From Azospirillum formosense (lineage in GTDB: Bacteria > Pseudomonadota > Alphaproteobacteria > Azospirillales > Azospirillaceae): DNA of 64,000 nt. The stretch is from assembly GCF_040500525.1 (NCBI RefSeq), contig NZ_CP159405.1:62001-126000 (forward strand), given 5' to 3'. Shown one piece after another: positions 46,326 to 54,201 of the stretch. A program made the position numbers and the translations under genes. The notes under the pieces are model-generated. The model ran no database searches, was not told the origin of the DNA, and saw only the letters and a program-made list of their open reading frames with translations. How positions within the stretch are numbered: position 1 is the stretch's first letter; every line of letters begins with the position of its first letter.

Positions 46326-47273
46326 TCAGTAGTTCTTCCGCAGGTCCATGCCGGCGTAGAGCGACGCCACCTCCTCGCCATAGCCATTGAAGGGCAGCGT
46401 CTTGCGGCGGGAGAACTCGCCGACGCGGCGCTCCGTCGCCTGGCTCCAGCGCGGGTGGTCGACCTCCGGGTTCACGTTCGAATAGAAGCCGTACTCGCGC
46501 GGCTGCGAGCGGTTCCAGGAGGTCGGCGGCTGGTCCTGGGTCAGGGTGATGCGGACGATCGACTTGATCGACTTGAAGCCGTACTTCCACGGCACAACCA
46601 GCCGCACCGGCGCGCCGTTCTGGTTGGGCAGCGTCTCGCCGTACATGCCGACCGCCAGGATGGTCAGCGGGTGCATGGCCTCGTCCATGCGCAGCCCCTC
46701 GACATAGGGCCATTGCAGCACGGGATACTTCAGGCCGGGCATCTGGGAGCGGTCGGCCAGCGTCTGGAAGGCGACGTACTTGGCGTTGCCGGTCGGGTCG
46801 ACGCGCTTCAGCAACTCGGCCAGCGGGAAGCCGACCCAGGGGATGACCATCGACCAGCCCTCGACGCAGCGCAGGCGGTAGACGCGCTCCTCAAGCGGGA
46901 AGGACAGCAGGTCCTCGATGCCGAAGGTGGCCGGCTTACCGGCCTCGCCGTCCACCGCGATCTCCCACGGGCGGGTGCGCAGGGTGCCGGCGTTCTCGGA
47001 CGGGTCGGTCTTGTCGGTCCCGAACTCGTAGAAATTGTTGTAGGTGGTCGCCGACTTCATCGGAGTCTGGGCGTCCATCTTGGGGTCCTTCGGGCTGACC
47101 GTCAGCGGGGCCTGGAAAGGCGCGGCCAGCGCCGGACCGGACAGGGCACCCGTGCCGCCGAGCGCCAGGGCGGCGGCGCCACCGGCCATGATCGAGCGCC
47201 GGGACAGGAACAGGCCGCGGGGCGTCACCTCGTTCTCGCTGGCTTGCGACGCGCTCCGGACTTTGATGAGCAT
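46326..47273 (-). CDS. msrP: Periplasmic methionine sulfoxide reductase, molybdopterin subunit MsrP
   Basis: A 315-residue molybdoenzyme that repairs oxidised methionines in envelope proteins. It is Tat-exported: LSRRSIMAGGAAALALGG at residues 24-41. The molybdenum-ligand cysteine lies in LRCVEGWSMVIPWVGFPL, and NNFYEFGTDK, PYVEGLRMDEAMHPLTI and LPNQNGAPVRLVVPWKYGFKSIKSI are standard family blocks. The ATG at 47273 follows GGAGAG. Operon with msrQ. Confidence 0.95.
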   Translation of the reverse strand: MLIKVRSASQASENEVTPRGLFLSRRSIMAGGAAALALGGTGALSGPALAAPFQAPLTVSPKDPKMDAQTPMKSATTYNNFYEFGTDKTDPSENAGTLRTRPWEIAVDGEAGKPATFGIEDLLSFPLEERVYRLRCVEGWSMVIPWVGFPLAELLKRVDPTGNAKYVAFQTLADRSQMPGLKYPVLQWPYVEGLRMDEAMHPLTILAVGMYGETLPNQNGAPVRLVVPWKYGFKSIKSIVRITLTQDQPPTSWNRSQPREYGFYSNVNPEVDHPRWSQATERRVGEFSRRKTLPFNGYGEEVASLYAGMDLRKNY

Positions 47274-47402
47274 GAACACTCTCCACAGGAAAGCCGCCGG
47301 GAGGCCACAGCGCCCCCCGTCCCTCATCTAGCCTTGGTCGCCGCTCCCGGCAAATCAAGCGCGGGACACGAGTTCGTGAGCGAAGAGTGAGGAGTCTTCG
47401 AG

Positions 47403-47545
47403 TCCCTCTCCCGTCCCGGGAGAGGGAGGGACCCGCCGCGAAGCGGTGGGAGGGTGAGGGTACTGCCGAGGATCGGGGTTTGATCCTCGGCAGTACCCTC
47501 ACCCGCCCGCTGCGCGGGCACCCTCTCCCGGGGCGGGAGAGGGAT
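47403..47545. repeat. Intergenic GC-rich palindromic repeat, family B
   Basis: A highly symmetric copy: CCCTCTCCCGTCCCGGGAGAGGG at the left, GGGTGAGGGTACTGCCGAGGATC pairing with its complement GATCCTCGGCAGTACCCTCACCC in the centre, and CCCTCTCCCGGGGCGGGAGAGGG at the right. The central 23-base arms are essentially perfect. It lies after the Gfo/Idh gene stop and before the msrP promoter region. Confidence 0.68.
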
Positions 47546-47559
47546 TTGACGCATCCGCC

Positions 47560-48588
47560 TCAGTCTTCCGGAACCGCCGTGACGGCGCCGCTGTCGGAGG
47601 ACTGGAGGATCGCCTCGATCAGGCGGTGGACCTTCAGCGCCTCCCGCCCCGACACGCGCGGCTGGCCGCCGCGGTCGAGCGCGTCGAGGAAATCGGCCAG
47701 GACGGCGCGGTGGTGGGCGTTGGAGAAGGCCATGGGGTCGGCCCCGCCGCCCAGCGTGCCCGCCGTCTCCCCGGCCTGGACCGTTTCGCCGGAGCGCAGT
47801 TGAACCTCCAGCCGGTCGCCGATCAACAGGGCGGAGCCGGCGGTGCCGGCGATCTCGATGCGCTCCGGATAGCCGGGATAGGCCGCGGTGGTGGCGTCCA
47901 CCATGGCGAGCAGCCCGCCGTCGTGGCGCAGGGCGGCGCACACCACGTCCTCGGTGTCGATGGGGCGCAGGCCGCTGGTGTTGGCGAAGGCCGCCACCTT
48001 GCGCGGCAGGCCGAGCAGGCTGACATAGAGATCCAGCGTGTGGATGGCCTGGGTCAGCAGCACGCCGCCGCCGTCGCGCGCCTTCATGCCGCGCCCGGGC
48101 TGGGCGTAATAGGCGTCGTCGCGCCACCAGCGCACCACGACGGAGGCCGACAGCGGGCGGCCCAGCGTGCCGTCGCGCAGAAGCTCCGCCAGCTTTTCCG
48201 CGGCGGCGCGGAAGCGGTGCTGGAGCATGACGCCGAGCGTCAGCCCGGCGCGCTCCATGCTCTCCACCACGGCGCGGCAGCCCGCGGGCGTGGCGTCGAG
48301 CGGCTTTTCCAGCAGGACGTGCTTGCCAGCAGCGGCGCAGCGGGCCACGAGGTCGGCGTGGGTGTCCGGCGGGGTCAGCAGCAGGACGGCGGAGACGGTG
48401 GGATCGTCGAGGATCGCCTCCGCCCCGTCCACCGCCGGCAGGCCGAAGCGCGCCGCGAAGGCGGCGCGGCGGTCGGCGGACGGGCTGAAGCAGCCCGCCA
48501 CCTCGACGCGGTCCGCCAGATCCAGCAGGCTCTGGGCGTGCGGCGTCGCCGCCATGCCCAGCCCGATCACGCCGACGCGCCGCCGCAT
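47560..48588 (-). CDS. Gfo/Idh/MocA-family NAD(P)-dependent sugar oxidoreductase
   Basis: A 342-residue protein. It has the Rossmann start VGVIGLGMAATPHAQSLL and the EKP motif HVLLEKPLDATPAGC, then an alpha/beta substrate domain with GGVLLTQAIHTLDLY. It is the last gene of the sugar-acid operon (kdgK-like, gntR, eda, this gene) and starts five bases after the aldolase stop. It probably oxidises an aldose, uronate or sugar lactone that enters the 2-keto-3-deoxy pathway. Substrate unassigned. Confidence 0.87.
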   Translation of the reverse strand: MRRRVGVIGLGMAATPHAQSLLDLADRVEVAGCFSPSADRRAAFAARFGLPAVDGAEAILDDPTVSAVLLLTPPDTHADLVARCAAAGKHVLLEKPLDATPAGCRAVVESMERAGLTLGVMLQHRFRAAAEKLAELLRDGTLGRPLSASVVVRWWRDDAYYAQPGRGMKARDGGGVLLTQAIHTLDLYVSLLGLPRKVAAFANTSGLRPIDTEDVVCAALRHDGGLLAMVDATTAAYPGYPERIEIAGTAGSALLIGDRLEVQLRSGETVQAGETAGTLGGGADPMAFSNAHHRAVLADFLDALDRGGQPRVSGREALKVHRLIEAILQSSDSGAVTAVPED

Positions 48589-48593
48589 CCGGC

Positions 48594-49229
48594 TCAGCCC
48601 TGGGCCAGGGCGGAGGCCTCGCGGGCCAGCCGCTCGATCTCGGACCAGCGGCGCTCCTTCACCGCGTCGGCCGGGGTCAGCCAGGTGCCGCCGAGCGCGA
48701 AGACGTTGGGGAGCGACAGGATCTCCTTCACATGCTCCGCCTTGAGGCCGCCGGTCGGGCAGAAGCGGATCTCCGGCATCAGCGGCGCCATGCCGCGCAG
48801 CGCCGGGGCGCCGCCGTTCAGCATCGCCGGGAAGAACTTCAACTCGCGGAAGCCGTGTTCCATGGCAATCAGCGCCTCGGCCACCGTGGCGATGCCCGGC
48901 AGATAGGGCAGGCCGGCGGTCTTGGCGGCCTCGGCCAGGCGGTCGGTCAGGCCGGGGCTGACGACGAAGCGGGCGCCGGCGTCGCGGGCCTGGGTGAACT
49001 GCTCCGGCCGGATCAGCGTGCCGAGGCCGACCAGGGCGCCCGGAACGCGGGCGGCGATGGCCTCCGCGCAAGCGAGCGCCGCAGGGGTGCGCAGCGTCAC
49101 CTCCAGCGTGGTCAGGCCGCCGGCGACCAGCGCCTCGGCCAGAGCGACCGCGGTGTCCGGCTCGTCGAGGACGAGGACCGGGACGATGCGCGGGCCGGAC
49201 AGGGAGGGTTCAAGACGCGGGTGGGTCAT
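48594..49229 (-). CDS. eda: 2-dehydro-3-deoxy-phosphogluconate aldolase
   Basis: A 211-residue KDPG/KHG aldolase. The Schiff-base lysine is Lys131 in FRELKFFPA and the catalytic glutamate Glu43 in TLEVTLRTP; GLGTLI and FCPTGGL are the usual phosphate- and substrate-binding segments. It cleaves KDPG to pyruvate and glyceraldehyde 3-phosphate. Its ATG overlaps the upstream gntR stop by four bases. With the kinase at 50010 it completes conversion of 2-keto-3-deoxy sugar acids. Confidence 0.93.
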   Translation of the reverse strand: MTHPRLEPSLSGPRIVPVLVLDEPDTAVALAEALVAGGLTTLEVTLRTPAALACAEAIAARVPGALVGLGTLIRPEQFTQARDAGARFVVSPGLTDRLAEAAKTAGLPYLPGIATVAEALIAMEHGFRELKFFPAMLNGGAPALRGMAPLMPEIRFCPTGGLKAEHVKEILSLPNVFALGGTWLTPADAVKERRWSEIERLAREASALAQG

Positions 49230-49987
49230 GTCAGGGCCTCGGCAGGAGAGAAATAGAGTGGGGTGGCGAGTCGCATGTCGTCGATGGTCAGCAGCAGGCC
49301 GTCGATGTGGTCGCCGAGCGCCTTCACCGCGCGGTCGGGGTCATGGTCCGCGATGGCGGCGACGATGGCCTCGTGCTCGGCGATGACGGCCGCCAGGCGG
49401 CCGGGATAGGGAAGGGTCATGTGGCGGCAGCGGTCGATCTGCACCTTCACCTGCTGGGTGATCGGCCAGAAACCGGGATAGCCGGCGATATCGGCGATCA
49501 GCGCGTGGAACGCCTCGTCCGCCTGATGGAAGCCGTCGGCGCAGCCCGAGGCGTCCACCTCGCGCTGGCGCTCCAGATTGGCCTGGAGGGCGGCGACCTG
49601 GCTGCGGGTGGCGCGCTCCGCCGCGAAGCGGACGGTCGCCTGCTCCAGCGTCTTGCGGATCAGGTTGGCTTCCGGCAGGGCGGCGATGGGGATGCGCGCC
49701 ACGAAGGTGCCCGATTGCGGAAAGACCTCCACCAGCCCCTCGTCGGCCAGCCGCAGGACGGCCTCGCGCACCGGGGTGCGGCTGACGCCGAAGGCCTCGG
49801 CCACCAGCTTCTCCACGATCGGGTCGCCCGGCTTGCGGGCCAGCGACACGATGTCGGCCCGCAGGTCGCGGTAGATGGCCGCCGCCGCCGTGGTCCCGCG
49901 CTGCGACGCGCGGGGCGGCTTGACGGTGGCGGCAACGGTCGCGGCTGGGCCCGGGGGTTGGCCTACGGATGGTTGGCCTGGGGGCAT
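49226..49987 (-). CDS. GntR-family transcriptional regulator (FCD subfamily)
   Basis: A 253-residue regulator. After a 35-residue Pro/Ala-rich N-terminal extension comes the winged helix YRDLRADIVSLARKPGDPIVEKLVAEAFGVSRTPVREAVLRLADEGLVEVFPQSGTFV, then an all-helical FCD effector domain with metal-binding-type histidines (FHQADEAFHALIA, IAEHEAIVAAI, ALGDHIDG). It is inside the sugar-acid operon and is the natural candidate to bind the TGATATATCA-like sites at 51037 and 52112. Confidence 0.92.
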   Translation of the reverse strand: MPPGQPSVGQPPGPAATVAATVKPPRASQRGTTAAAAIYRDLRADIVSLARKPGDPIVEKLVAEAFGVSRTPVREAVLRLADEGLVEVFPQSGTFVARIPIAALPEANLIRKTLEQATVRFAAERATRSQVAALQANLERQREVDASGCADGFHQADEAFHALIADIAGYPGFWPITQQVKVQIDRCRHMTLPYPGRLAAVIAEHEAIVAAIADHDPDRAVKALGDHIDGLLLTIDDMRLATPLYFSPAEALT

Positions 49988-50009
49988 GGAGGGTCCCTCC
50001 GTCAGCGGA

Positions 50010-50948
50010 TCAGCCGTCCAGCACGGACGCCATGGCGTCGCGCGGGATGACGGCGCCGCGGTGCTGGATGACCACGGCGGCGATGCGGTGGGCGGAGCGT
50101 GCCGCCTCCACCGGGCCGAGGCCCTTCAGGCGGGCGCTGAGGTAACCGGCGCTGAAGCTGTCGCCCGCCGCGGTGGTGTCCACGACCTTGGCGACCTTCT
50201 CCGACGGCACGGTCTCCTCGAGGCCGGGGGCGGAGACGATGCAGCCCGGCTTCTCCAGCTTCAGCACGATCTCCGTCACCCCGGCATCGCGCACGCGGGC
50301 CATGGCGCTGCCGGCGTCGGCGTCGCCGTAGAGGCCGCGCAGGTCCTCGACGCCCGGCAGGGCGATGTCGGTGCGCCGGAGCATCGCGTCGTAGGCGCGC
50401 TGCGCCGTCTCGCGGTCGGGCCACAGGCGGGGGCGCCAGTTGGTGTCGAAGGCGACGCGGCCGCCGCGCTCGCGCAGGCGGTCGAGCATGGGGAACAGCA
50501 CCTCGCGCCCGCGCTCGCCCCAGATGGCCAGGCTGATGCCGGACATGTAGAGCAGGTCGTAGCCTTCCAGGTCGGCGACCAGCGCCGGGCTGTCGGGCAG
50601 GACGAACAGGTCGCGGGCCGGCGCGGAATCGCGCCAGTAGAGGAAGCGCCGCTCGCCGCTGTCGTCCGTCTCGATCATGTAGAGGCCGGGGACGCGGTTG
50701 GGCACGCGCAGCACATGGCCGGTGCCGACGCCCTCGGCCTCCCAGGTGGCGACCATGGCGTCGCTGTTGCCGTCGTCGCCCAGCGCCGTCACGTAATCGG
50801 TTGCCACGCCCAGCCGCGCCATGTAGACGGCGGTGTTCAGGGTGTCGCCGCCGAAGCCCATGGTGAAGGTCCCGTCGGGACGGCGCACCAGTTCGATCAT
50901 GCATTCGCCAAGGGCCGCAACCCGGCGCGCGGACTCACCCATCGCCAT
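50010..50948 (-). CDS. kdgK: 2-keto-3-deoxygluconate kinase (PfkB family)
   Basis: A 312-residue ribokinase-fold sugar kinase. The substrate-binding GGDTLNTAVYMARLG, DTNWRPRLW and the PfkB signature DTTAAGDSFSAGYLSARLKG with its catalytic Asp are characteristic of KdgK. It phosphorylates KDG to KDPG, the substrate of the aldolase downstream. Start could also be the ATG two codons later. First gene of the operon; an operator-like site lies about 90 bases upstream. Confidence 0.9.
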   Translation of the reverse strand: MAMGESARRVAALGECMIELVRRPDGTFTMGFGGDTLNTAVYMARLGVATDYVTALGDDGNSDAMVATWEAEGVGTGHVLRVPNRVPGLYMIETDDSGERRFLYWRDSAPARDLFVLPDSPALVADLEGYDLLYMSGISLAIWGERGREVLFPMLDRLRERGGRVAFDTNWRPRLWPDRETAQRAYDAMLRRTDIALPGVEDLRGLYGDADAGSAMARVRDAGVTEIVLKLEKPGCIVSAPGLEETVPSEKVAKVVDTTAAGDSFSAGYLSARLKGLGPVEAARSAHRIAAVVIQHRGAVIPRDAMASVLDG

Positions 50949-51036
50949 CCCCCGTCCGGCGGTCCGATCCGCCGGTTCCTGCTAAAGAGTTCGAACAACA
51001 CGGGATTTCAGTCCCGCGCCTCCTTGGGTGTAAGTA

Positions 51037-51049
51037 TACTAATATATCA
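51037..51049. promoter_or_regulatory. Operator-like site upstream of kdgK
   Basis: TACTAATATATCA matches TACTGATATATCA at 52112-52124 in 12 of 13 bases; the core is the palindrome TGATATATCA with one change. It lies in the gap 50949-51090, which also holds a hairpin CGGGA-TTTCAG-TCCCG at 51001-51016 that may terminate the DMT transporter transcript. Confidence 0.5.
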
Positions 51050-51090
51050 ATGTCGGAGGCAAGGCTTTTCGGGCCCTGGCCTTGGCCTGG

Positions 51091-52035
51091 TCATGCGACG
51101 TTTTGCTGCTGCTTCTTGCGCAGCCGCTCGCGGTGGGCGGTGTAGAGGCCGCTGGCGATGATGATGCCGGCGCCCAGGAAGGTCCAGTGGTCGGGCAGGG
51201 CGCCGAAGATCAGGAAGCCCAGCAGGGTGGACCAGACGATCTGCACGTAGGAGCAGGGGGCCAGCACCGACGCCTCGCCGAAGCGGTAGGCCTGCACCAT
51301 CAGCCATTGCCCCATGGTCGAGACCAGGCCGATCAGGGCGCCCAACGCCATCTCCGTGCCGGTCGGCATGGCGAAGTTGAAGGGCAGCAGAACGGTCAGC
51401 ACGGCAAGGCCCGTCAGGGCGGTCCAGATCAGGGTGGTGGTTGGGTGCTCCTGCCCGGTCATCTTGCGGGTGATGACCACGCCGGTCGCCCAGCTCATCG
51501 CGGACAGGATGGGGAAGATGGCCGCCGGCTGGAAGGCCGCCCCGCCCGGCCGGATGACGATCAGCACGCCGAGCAGGCCGACCAGCACCGCCGCCCAGCG
51601 GCGCGGCCCGATTTTCTCGCCCAGCACCAGGATCGACAGCACCGTGACGAAGACCGGCGAGACGTAGCTGGTCGCCGCCGCCTCCGCCAGGGGCAGATAA
51701 CGCATGCCCATGATGAAGAACAGCGCCGACCCGAGCATGCCCAGAGCGCGCAGGATCTGGAGGCCGGGGCTGGCCGTCCTCATCACCGGCGGGCCGCCGC
51801 GGATCATCAGCGGCAGCAGCAGCGTCGTGAAGCCGACGTAGCGCATCCACCCGATCTCGATGGAGGGCAGCGTCTGGGACAGATACTTCGCCGTCGCGTC
51901 GGAGCAGGAGAAGAAGAAGACCGCGGCGACAACCATCAGGATCCCGCGCACGGGATCGTCGCGGCGCTCGCTCCCGCGGGACGGCACGGTCTGGGCGGCG
52001 GACACCCCTTCCGGGGGGCGGGAGCAGTCGGGCAT
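51091..52035 (-). CDS. DMT-superfamily transporter (two EamA domains)
   Basis: A 314-residue membrane protein with about ten helices arranged as two EamA repeats (ILMVVAAVFFFSCSDATAKYL … LAEAAATSYVSPVFVTVLSILVLGEKIGPRRW, and FPILSAMSWATGVVITRKM … VLAPCSYVQIVWSTLLGFLIFG). The first 30 residues are cytoplasmic and Arg-rich. Drug/metabolite transporters of this type move small metabolites. Because it shares an operator-like site with the kdgK operon, it may carry the sugar acid; this is inference. Confidence 0.85.
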   Translation of the reverse strand: MPDCSRPPEGVSAAQTVPSRGSERRDDPVRGILMVVAAVFFFSCSDATAKYLSQTLPSIEIGWMRYVGFTTLLLPLMIRGGPPVMRTASPGLQILRALGMLGSALFFIMGMRYLPLAEAAATSYVSPVFVTVLSILVLGEKIGPRRWAAVLVGLLGVLIVIRPGGAAFQPAAIFPILSAMSWATGVVITRKMTGQEHPTTTLIWTALTGLAVLTVLLPFNFAMPTGTEMALGALIGLVSTMGQWLMVQAYRFGEASVLAPCSYVQIVWSTLLGFLIFGALPDHWTFLGAGIIIASGLYTAHRERLRKKQQQNVA

Positions 52036-52111
52036 GGCCGGAGGGCGTTTCCAGGCAGGAGGGCGGCAAGCGGACGGATGGTCCGGGTTTCGGCCCGGTT
52101 AACCGTCAGGT

Positions 52112-52124
52112 TACTGATATATCA
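52112..52124. promoter_or_regulatory. Operator-like site upstream of the DMT transporter
   Basis: TACTGATATATCA contains the perfect palindrome TGATATATCA, AT-rich against a GC-rich background, about 77 bases upstream of the transporter start. It is nearly the same as the site ahead of kdgK. Such sites fit GntR/FCD regulators. Confidence 0.5.
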
Positions 52125-52201
52125 TGCCTGGGAACAACGGTGCGGGGCGTCATGGCAGCCATACGGCCCGGCCCCGCGAATCCACAAGACGGCCCGGCGA
52201 A

Positions 52202-52678
52202 TCAGCCGTCGCGGCGATCCGTCGGGGCGGGGGCGCGCAGAGCCGAGGTGACGGCGGGCGCCGGGCGCAGCAGGGGCGTCGGCGGGTTGATCGGCAGATC
52301 CATCAGGCCGCGGCGGGCAGCGTTGCGTTCAAGTTCGTAATCGGGGTCGGGGAAGCGTTGCAGGAGCGTCTCGTAGGTGTCGCGCGCCGCGGCGGGACAG
52401 CCGAGGATGCGGAACGCCTCCCCCTGCCGCAGCAGGGCGCCGGCCTCCGTCCCGCGGTGATAGGAGGCGAGGCTGGCGGCCACGGCGAACCAGCGGTCGT
52501 AGGCGGTCCACAGCGCCTCCACCGTCGGCCCCTCGCATTGCCCGGCAACCACCGTCGCCTCCAACGCCTGCCGGTAGGCGGTGTCGGGCGCCGGGCTGGT
52601 CATCGCGCAGCCGCCCGCCAGCAGGAGAGCGCCCGCAAGCGCGGTTCCGGCAATCGCCTGTCGGTTGCGGGTCGGCAT
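52202..52678 (-). CDS. Predicted lipoprotein with TPR-like helical region
   Basis: A 158-residue protein with a lipoprotein signal (lipobox LAGGC, Cys24). The mature part is helical, with repeats of Ala/Leu spacing (EALWTAYDRWFAVAASLASYHRG, ALLRQGEAFRILGCPAAARDTYETLLQRFPDPDYE) like tetratricopeptide units, and a Pro-rich tail. This suggests a protein-interaction role in the envelope. No named family assigned. Confidence 0.72.
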   Translation of the reverse strand: MPTRNRQAIAGTALAGALLLAGGCAMTSPAPDTAYRQALEATVVAGQCEGPTVEALWTAYDRWFAVAASLASYHRGTEAGALLRQGEAFRILGCPAAARDTYETLLQRFPDPDYELERNAARRGLMDLPINPPTPLLRPAPAVTSALRAPAPTDRRDG

Positions 52679-52932
52679 CGGTTCCTCTCCCCCGTTCGCA
52701 TCTTCTCGCCACCAGTGAAATACAGCCGGGTTAAAGCCCGGTTCAAGACTGAGGGATGGCCTGGGTGAAGGCCTGGGGGATGGCCTGCGCGGAGGTTCGG
52801 CGTTGCGGGCAACTCGGGAGGAAAATGCTTCGAATTTCGAGGCAAAGAGCAGCCAAGAATCTACGCCTTAACGGATATTAAAAGTCATATAAAAGCAGGC
52901 CGTAACATTATCCCTTGAGGTAAGCCGGATGG

Positions 52933-52960
52933 TTGACTCGCGGTACAGGAAGGCTATTAC
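52933..52960 (+). promoter_or_regulatory. Candidate promoter of the CtrA/Rem-like regulator gene
   Basis: TTGACT at 52933-52938 and TATTAC at 52955-52960, spaced 16 bases, form a plausible sigma-70-type promoter about 95 bases upstream of the regulator start. The 379-base gap 52679-53057 is distinctly AT-rich and also holds TTAA-N6-TTAA (CtrA-box-like, 52868-52881) and an AGGTAA/TTACCT dyad around the promoter, hinting at autoregulation. No gene seen in the gap. Confidence 0.4.
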
Positions 52961-53057
52961 CTGAGGGTGTGAGAAAATAAAGCACTCGGAATTAAGGAAA
53001 ATTTTAAGTGCCTTGTCGTCCCGCCGTTTAGTTGAAACCCCTGTTGCGGAGAATCCC

Positions 53058-53858
53058 ATGCGCGCTGTCCTGGTTGAACCGAATCCCCTGATCGCCGACG
53101 CGCTCGGCCGTCAGCTCGGCATGGGGAAGATCCGCTACGACCGCCAAAACTGGGGCGGGCTGGAGGAGCTTCTGCGCGACCAGGGGGCGGAGGGGCTGGG
53201 CTACGACGCCATCGTGCTCGGCAGCGTCGACGACCCGGCGCGCTGCGTGGCGGCCTTGCGGGCGCATCAGGTCGGGGCGGCGATCCTGTGCCTGCTCGAC
53301 CGGCGCTGCGTGGCCACCACGGTGGAGCTGCTGCACGCCGGGGCCGACGACGTGCTGGTCAAGCCGGTGGTCAGCGCCGAGGTGCGGGCGCGCATCGAGG
53401 TGGCGCGGCGGCGCTCGCGCGGGTTGCTGAGCAACGCGGTGCGGGTCGGCCGGCTGACGGTCTTCCTCGACGGGCGCGACCCCGAGGTCGGCGGCGAGCG
53501 GCTGCGGCTGAGCCAGCGCGAGCACGCCATCCTCGGCGTCCTGGCCGCCCATCACCGCCGCGTCGTCTCCAAGGAGCACATCTACGACGAGGTCTACGGC
53601 CTGTCCGGCGCCGACCCGCTCGACAAGGTCATCGACGTCTACATCTGCAAGCTCCGCAAGAAGATCGCCGAGGCCACCGGCGGCGCCCGCTACATCGAGA
53701 CCGTCTACGGACGAGGCTACAAGTTCGAAGCCCCGCCCGAGCATGAGGAGGCCGCTCCCGCCGCCCCGGCCGCCGGGTCCGCCGCCGCCCGCCGCTTCCC
53801 GGCCATCCCCTTCGCCGCGTCCGGCCTGCACCCCGGCTGTCTCGTCGCCGCCGAGTGA
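53058..53858 (+). CDS. Orphan CtrA/Rem-like OmpR-type regulator with degenerate receiver
   Basis: A 266-residue protein. The N-terminal 120 residues have a receiver fold (VLVEPNPLIADALGRQL, GADDVLVKPV with the conserved Lys) but the acidic pair is EP and the phospho-acceptor Asp position reads VLGS, so phosphorylation is unlikely. The C-terminal winged helix is strikingly CtrA-like (IDVYICKLRKKIAEATGGARYIETVYGRGYKF). A Pro/Ala tail ends the protein. It lies directly upstream of the flagellin gene, as the atypical regulators Rem and FtcR do in rhizobia and Brucella flagellar systems. GGAG precedes the ATG at 53058. Confidence 0.82.
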   Translation: MRAVLVEPNPLIADALGRQLGMGKIRYDRQNWGGLEELLRDQGAEGLGYDAIVLGSVDDPARCVAALRAHQVGAAILCLLDRRCVATTVELLHAGADDVLVKPVVSAEVRARIEVARRRSRGLLSNAVRVGRLTVFLDGRDPEVGGERLRLSQREHAILGVLAAHHRRVVSKEHIYDEVYGLSGADPLDKVIDVYICKLRKKIAEATGGARYIETVYGRGYKFEAPPEHEEAAPAAPAAGSAAARRFPAIPFAASGLHPGCLVAAE

Positions 53859-53922
53859 CGGCGCGGTTTCAAAGTCCCCGTTCGGTTCGACATCCCCGCC
53901 CGACGCTCCGCTTCCCAGAAGA

Positions 53923-54043
53923 TTTTGAAAGACGCCATGGCCGCGGCCCTTCGGGGCACGGGGGCTGAGCCGCCCTGTGCGGTCGCCGCATTTTTATAAA
54001 ATGCGCGATTACTTTTAAAAGACGCTATCTTTGAAAGACGAAT
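53923..54043. promoter_or_regulatory. Three direct repeats TTTNAAAGACG upstream of flagellin
   Basis: The 343-base gap 53859-54201 contains TTTTGAAAGACGCCAT (53923-53938), TTTTAAAAGACGCTAT (54013-54028) and TTTGAAAGACGAAT (54030-54043). The last two are about 16 bases apart, near one and a half helical turns. They are candidate activator sites for the neighbouring regulator. No good sigma-28 or sigma-54 consensus was found in the gap. Confidence 0.45.
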
Positions 54044-54201
54044 GCGCCGCCCTGAAAAGGCCGTGGTTTTTTACTCCGGTTTAAACGGCGTCGGTCACAG
54101 TCGAATGGTCGGTTGCGCGCCCATAAAACCAAGTGGGAAGGCCCGCGCAGCCCGGCCCCAGCGTCAGAAAGGCGCTCTGCATCTCGCGAATGGAGATACA
54201 C

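Noticed and set aside
47403..47545. CRISPR array or attenuator
   Set aside because: The repeats are inverted, not direct with spacers, and related copies occur at unconnected loci; they fit dispersed palindromic elements better.
52868..52881. CtrA binding site upstream of the regulator
   Set aside because: TTAA-CGGATA-TTAA has six bases between the half-sites, not the usual seven, so it is mentioned only as CtrA-box-like and not listed as a site.
54044..54201. Sigma-54 or sigma-28 promoter for flagellin
   Set aside because: No GG-N10-GC with proper flanks and no TAAA-N15-GCCGATAA-like sequence could be found; the promoter type is left open.
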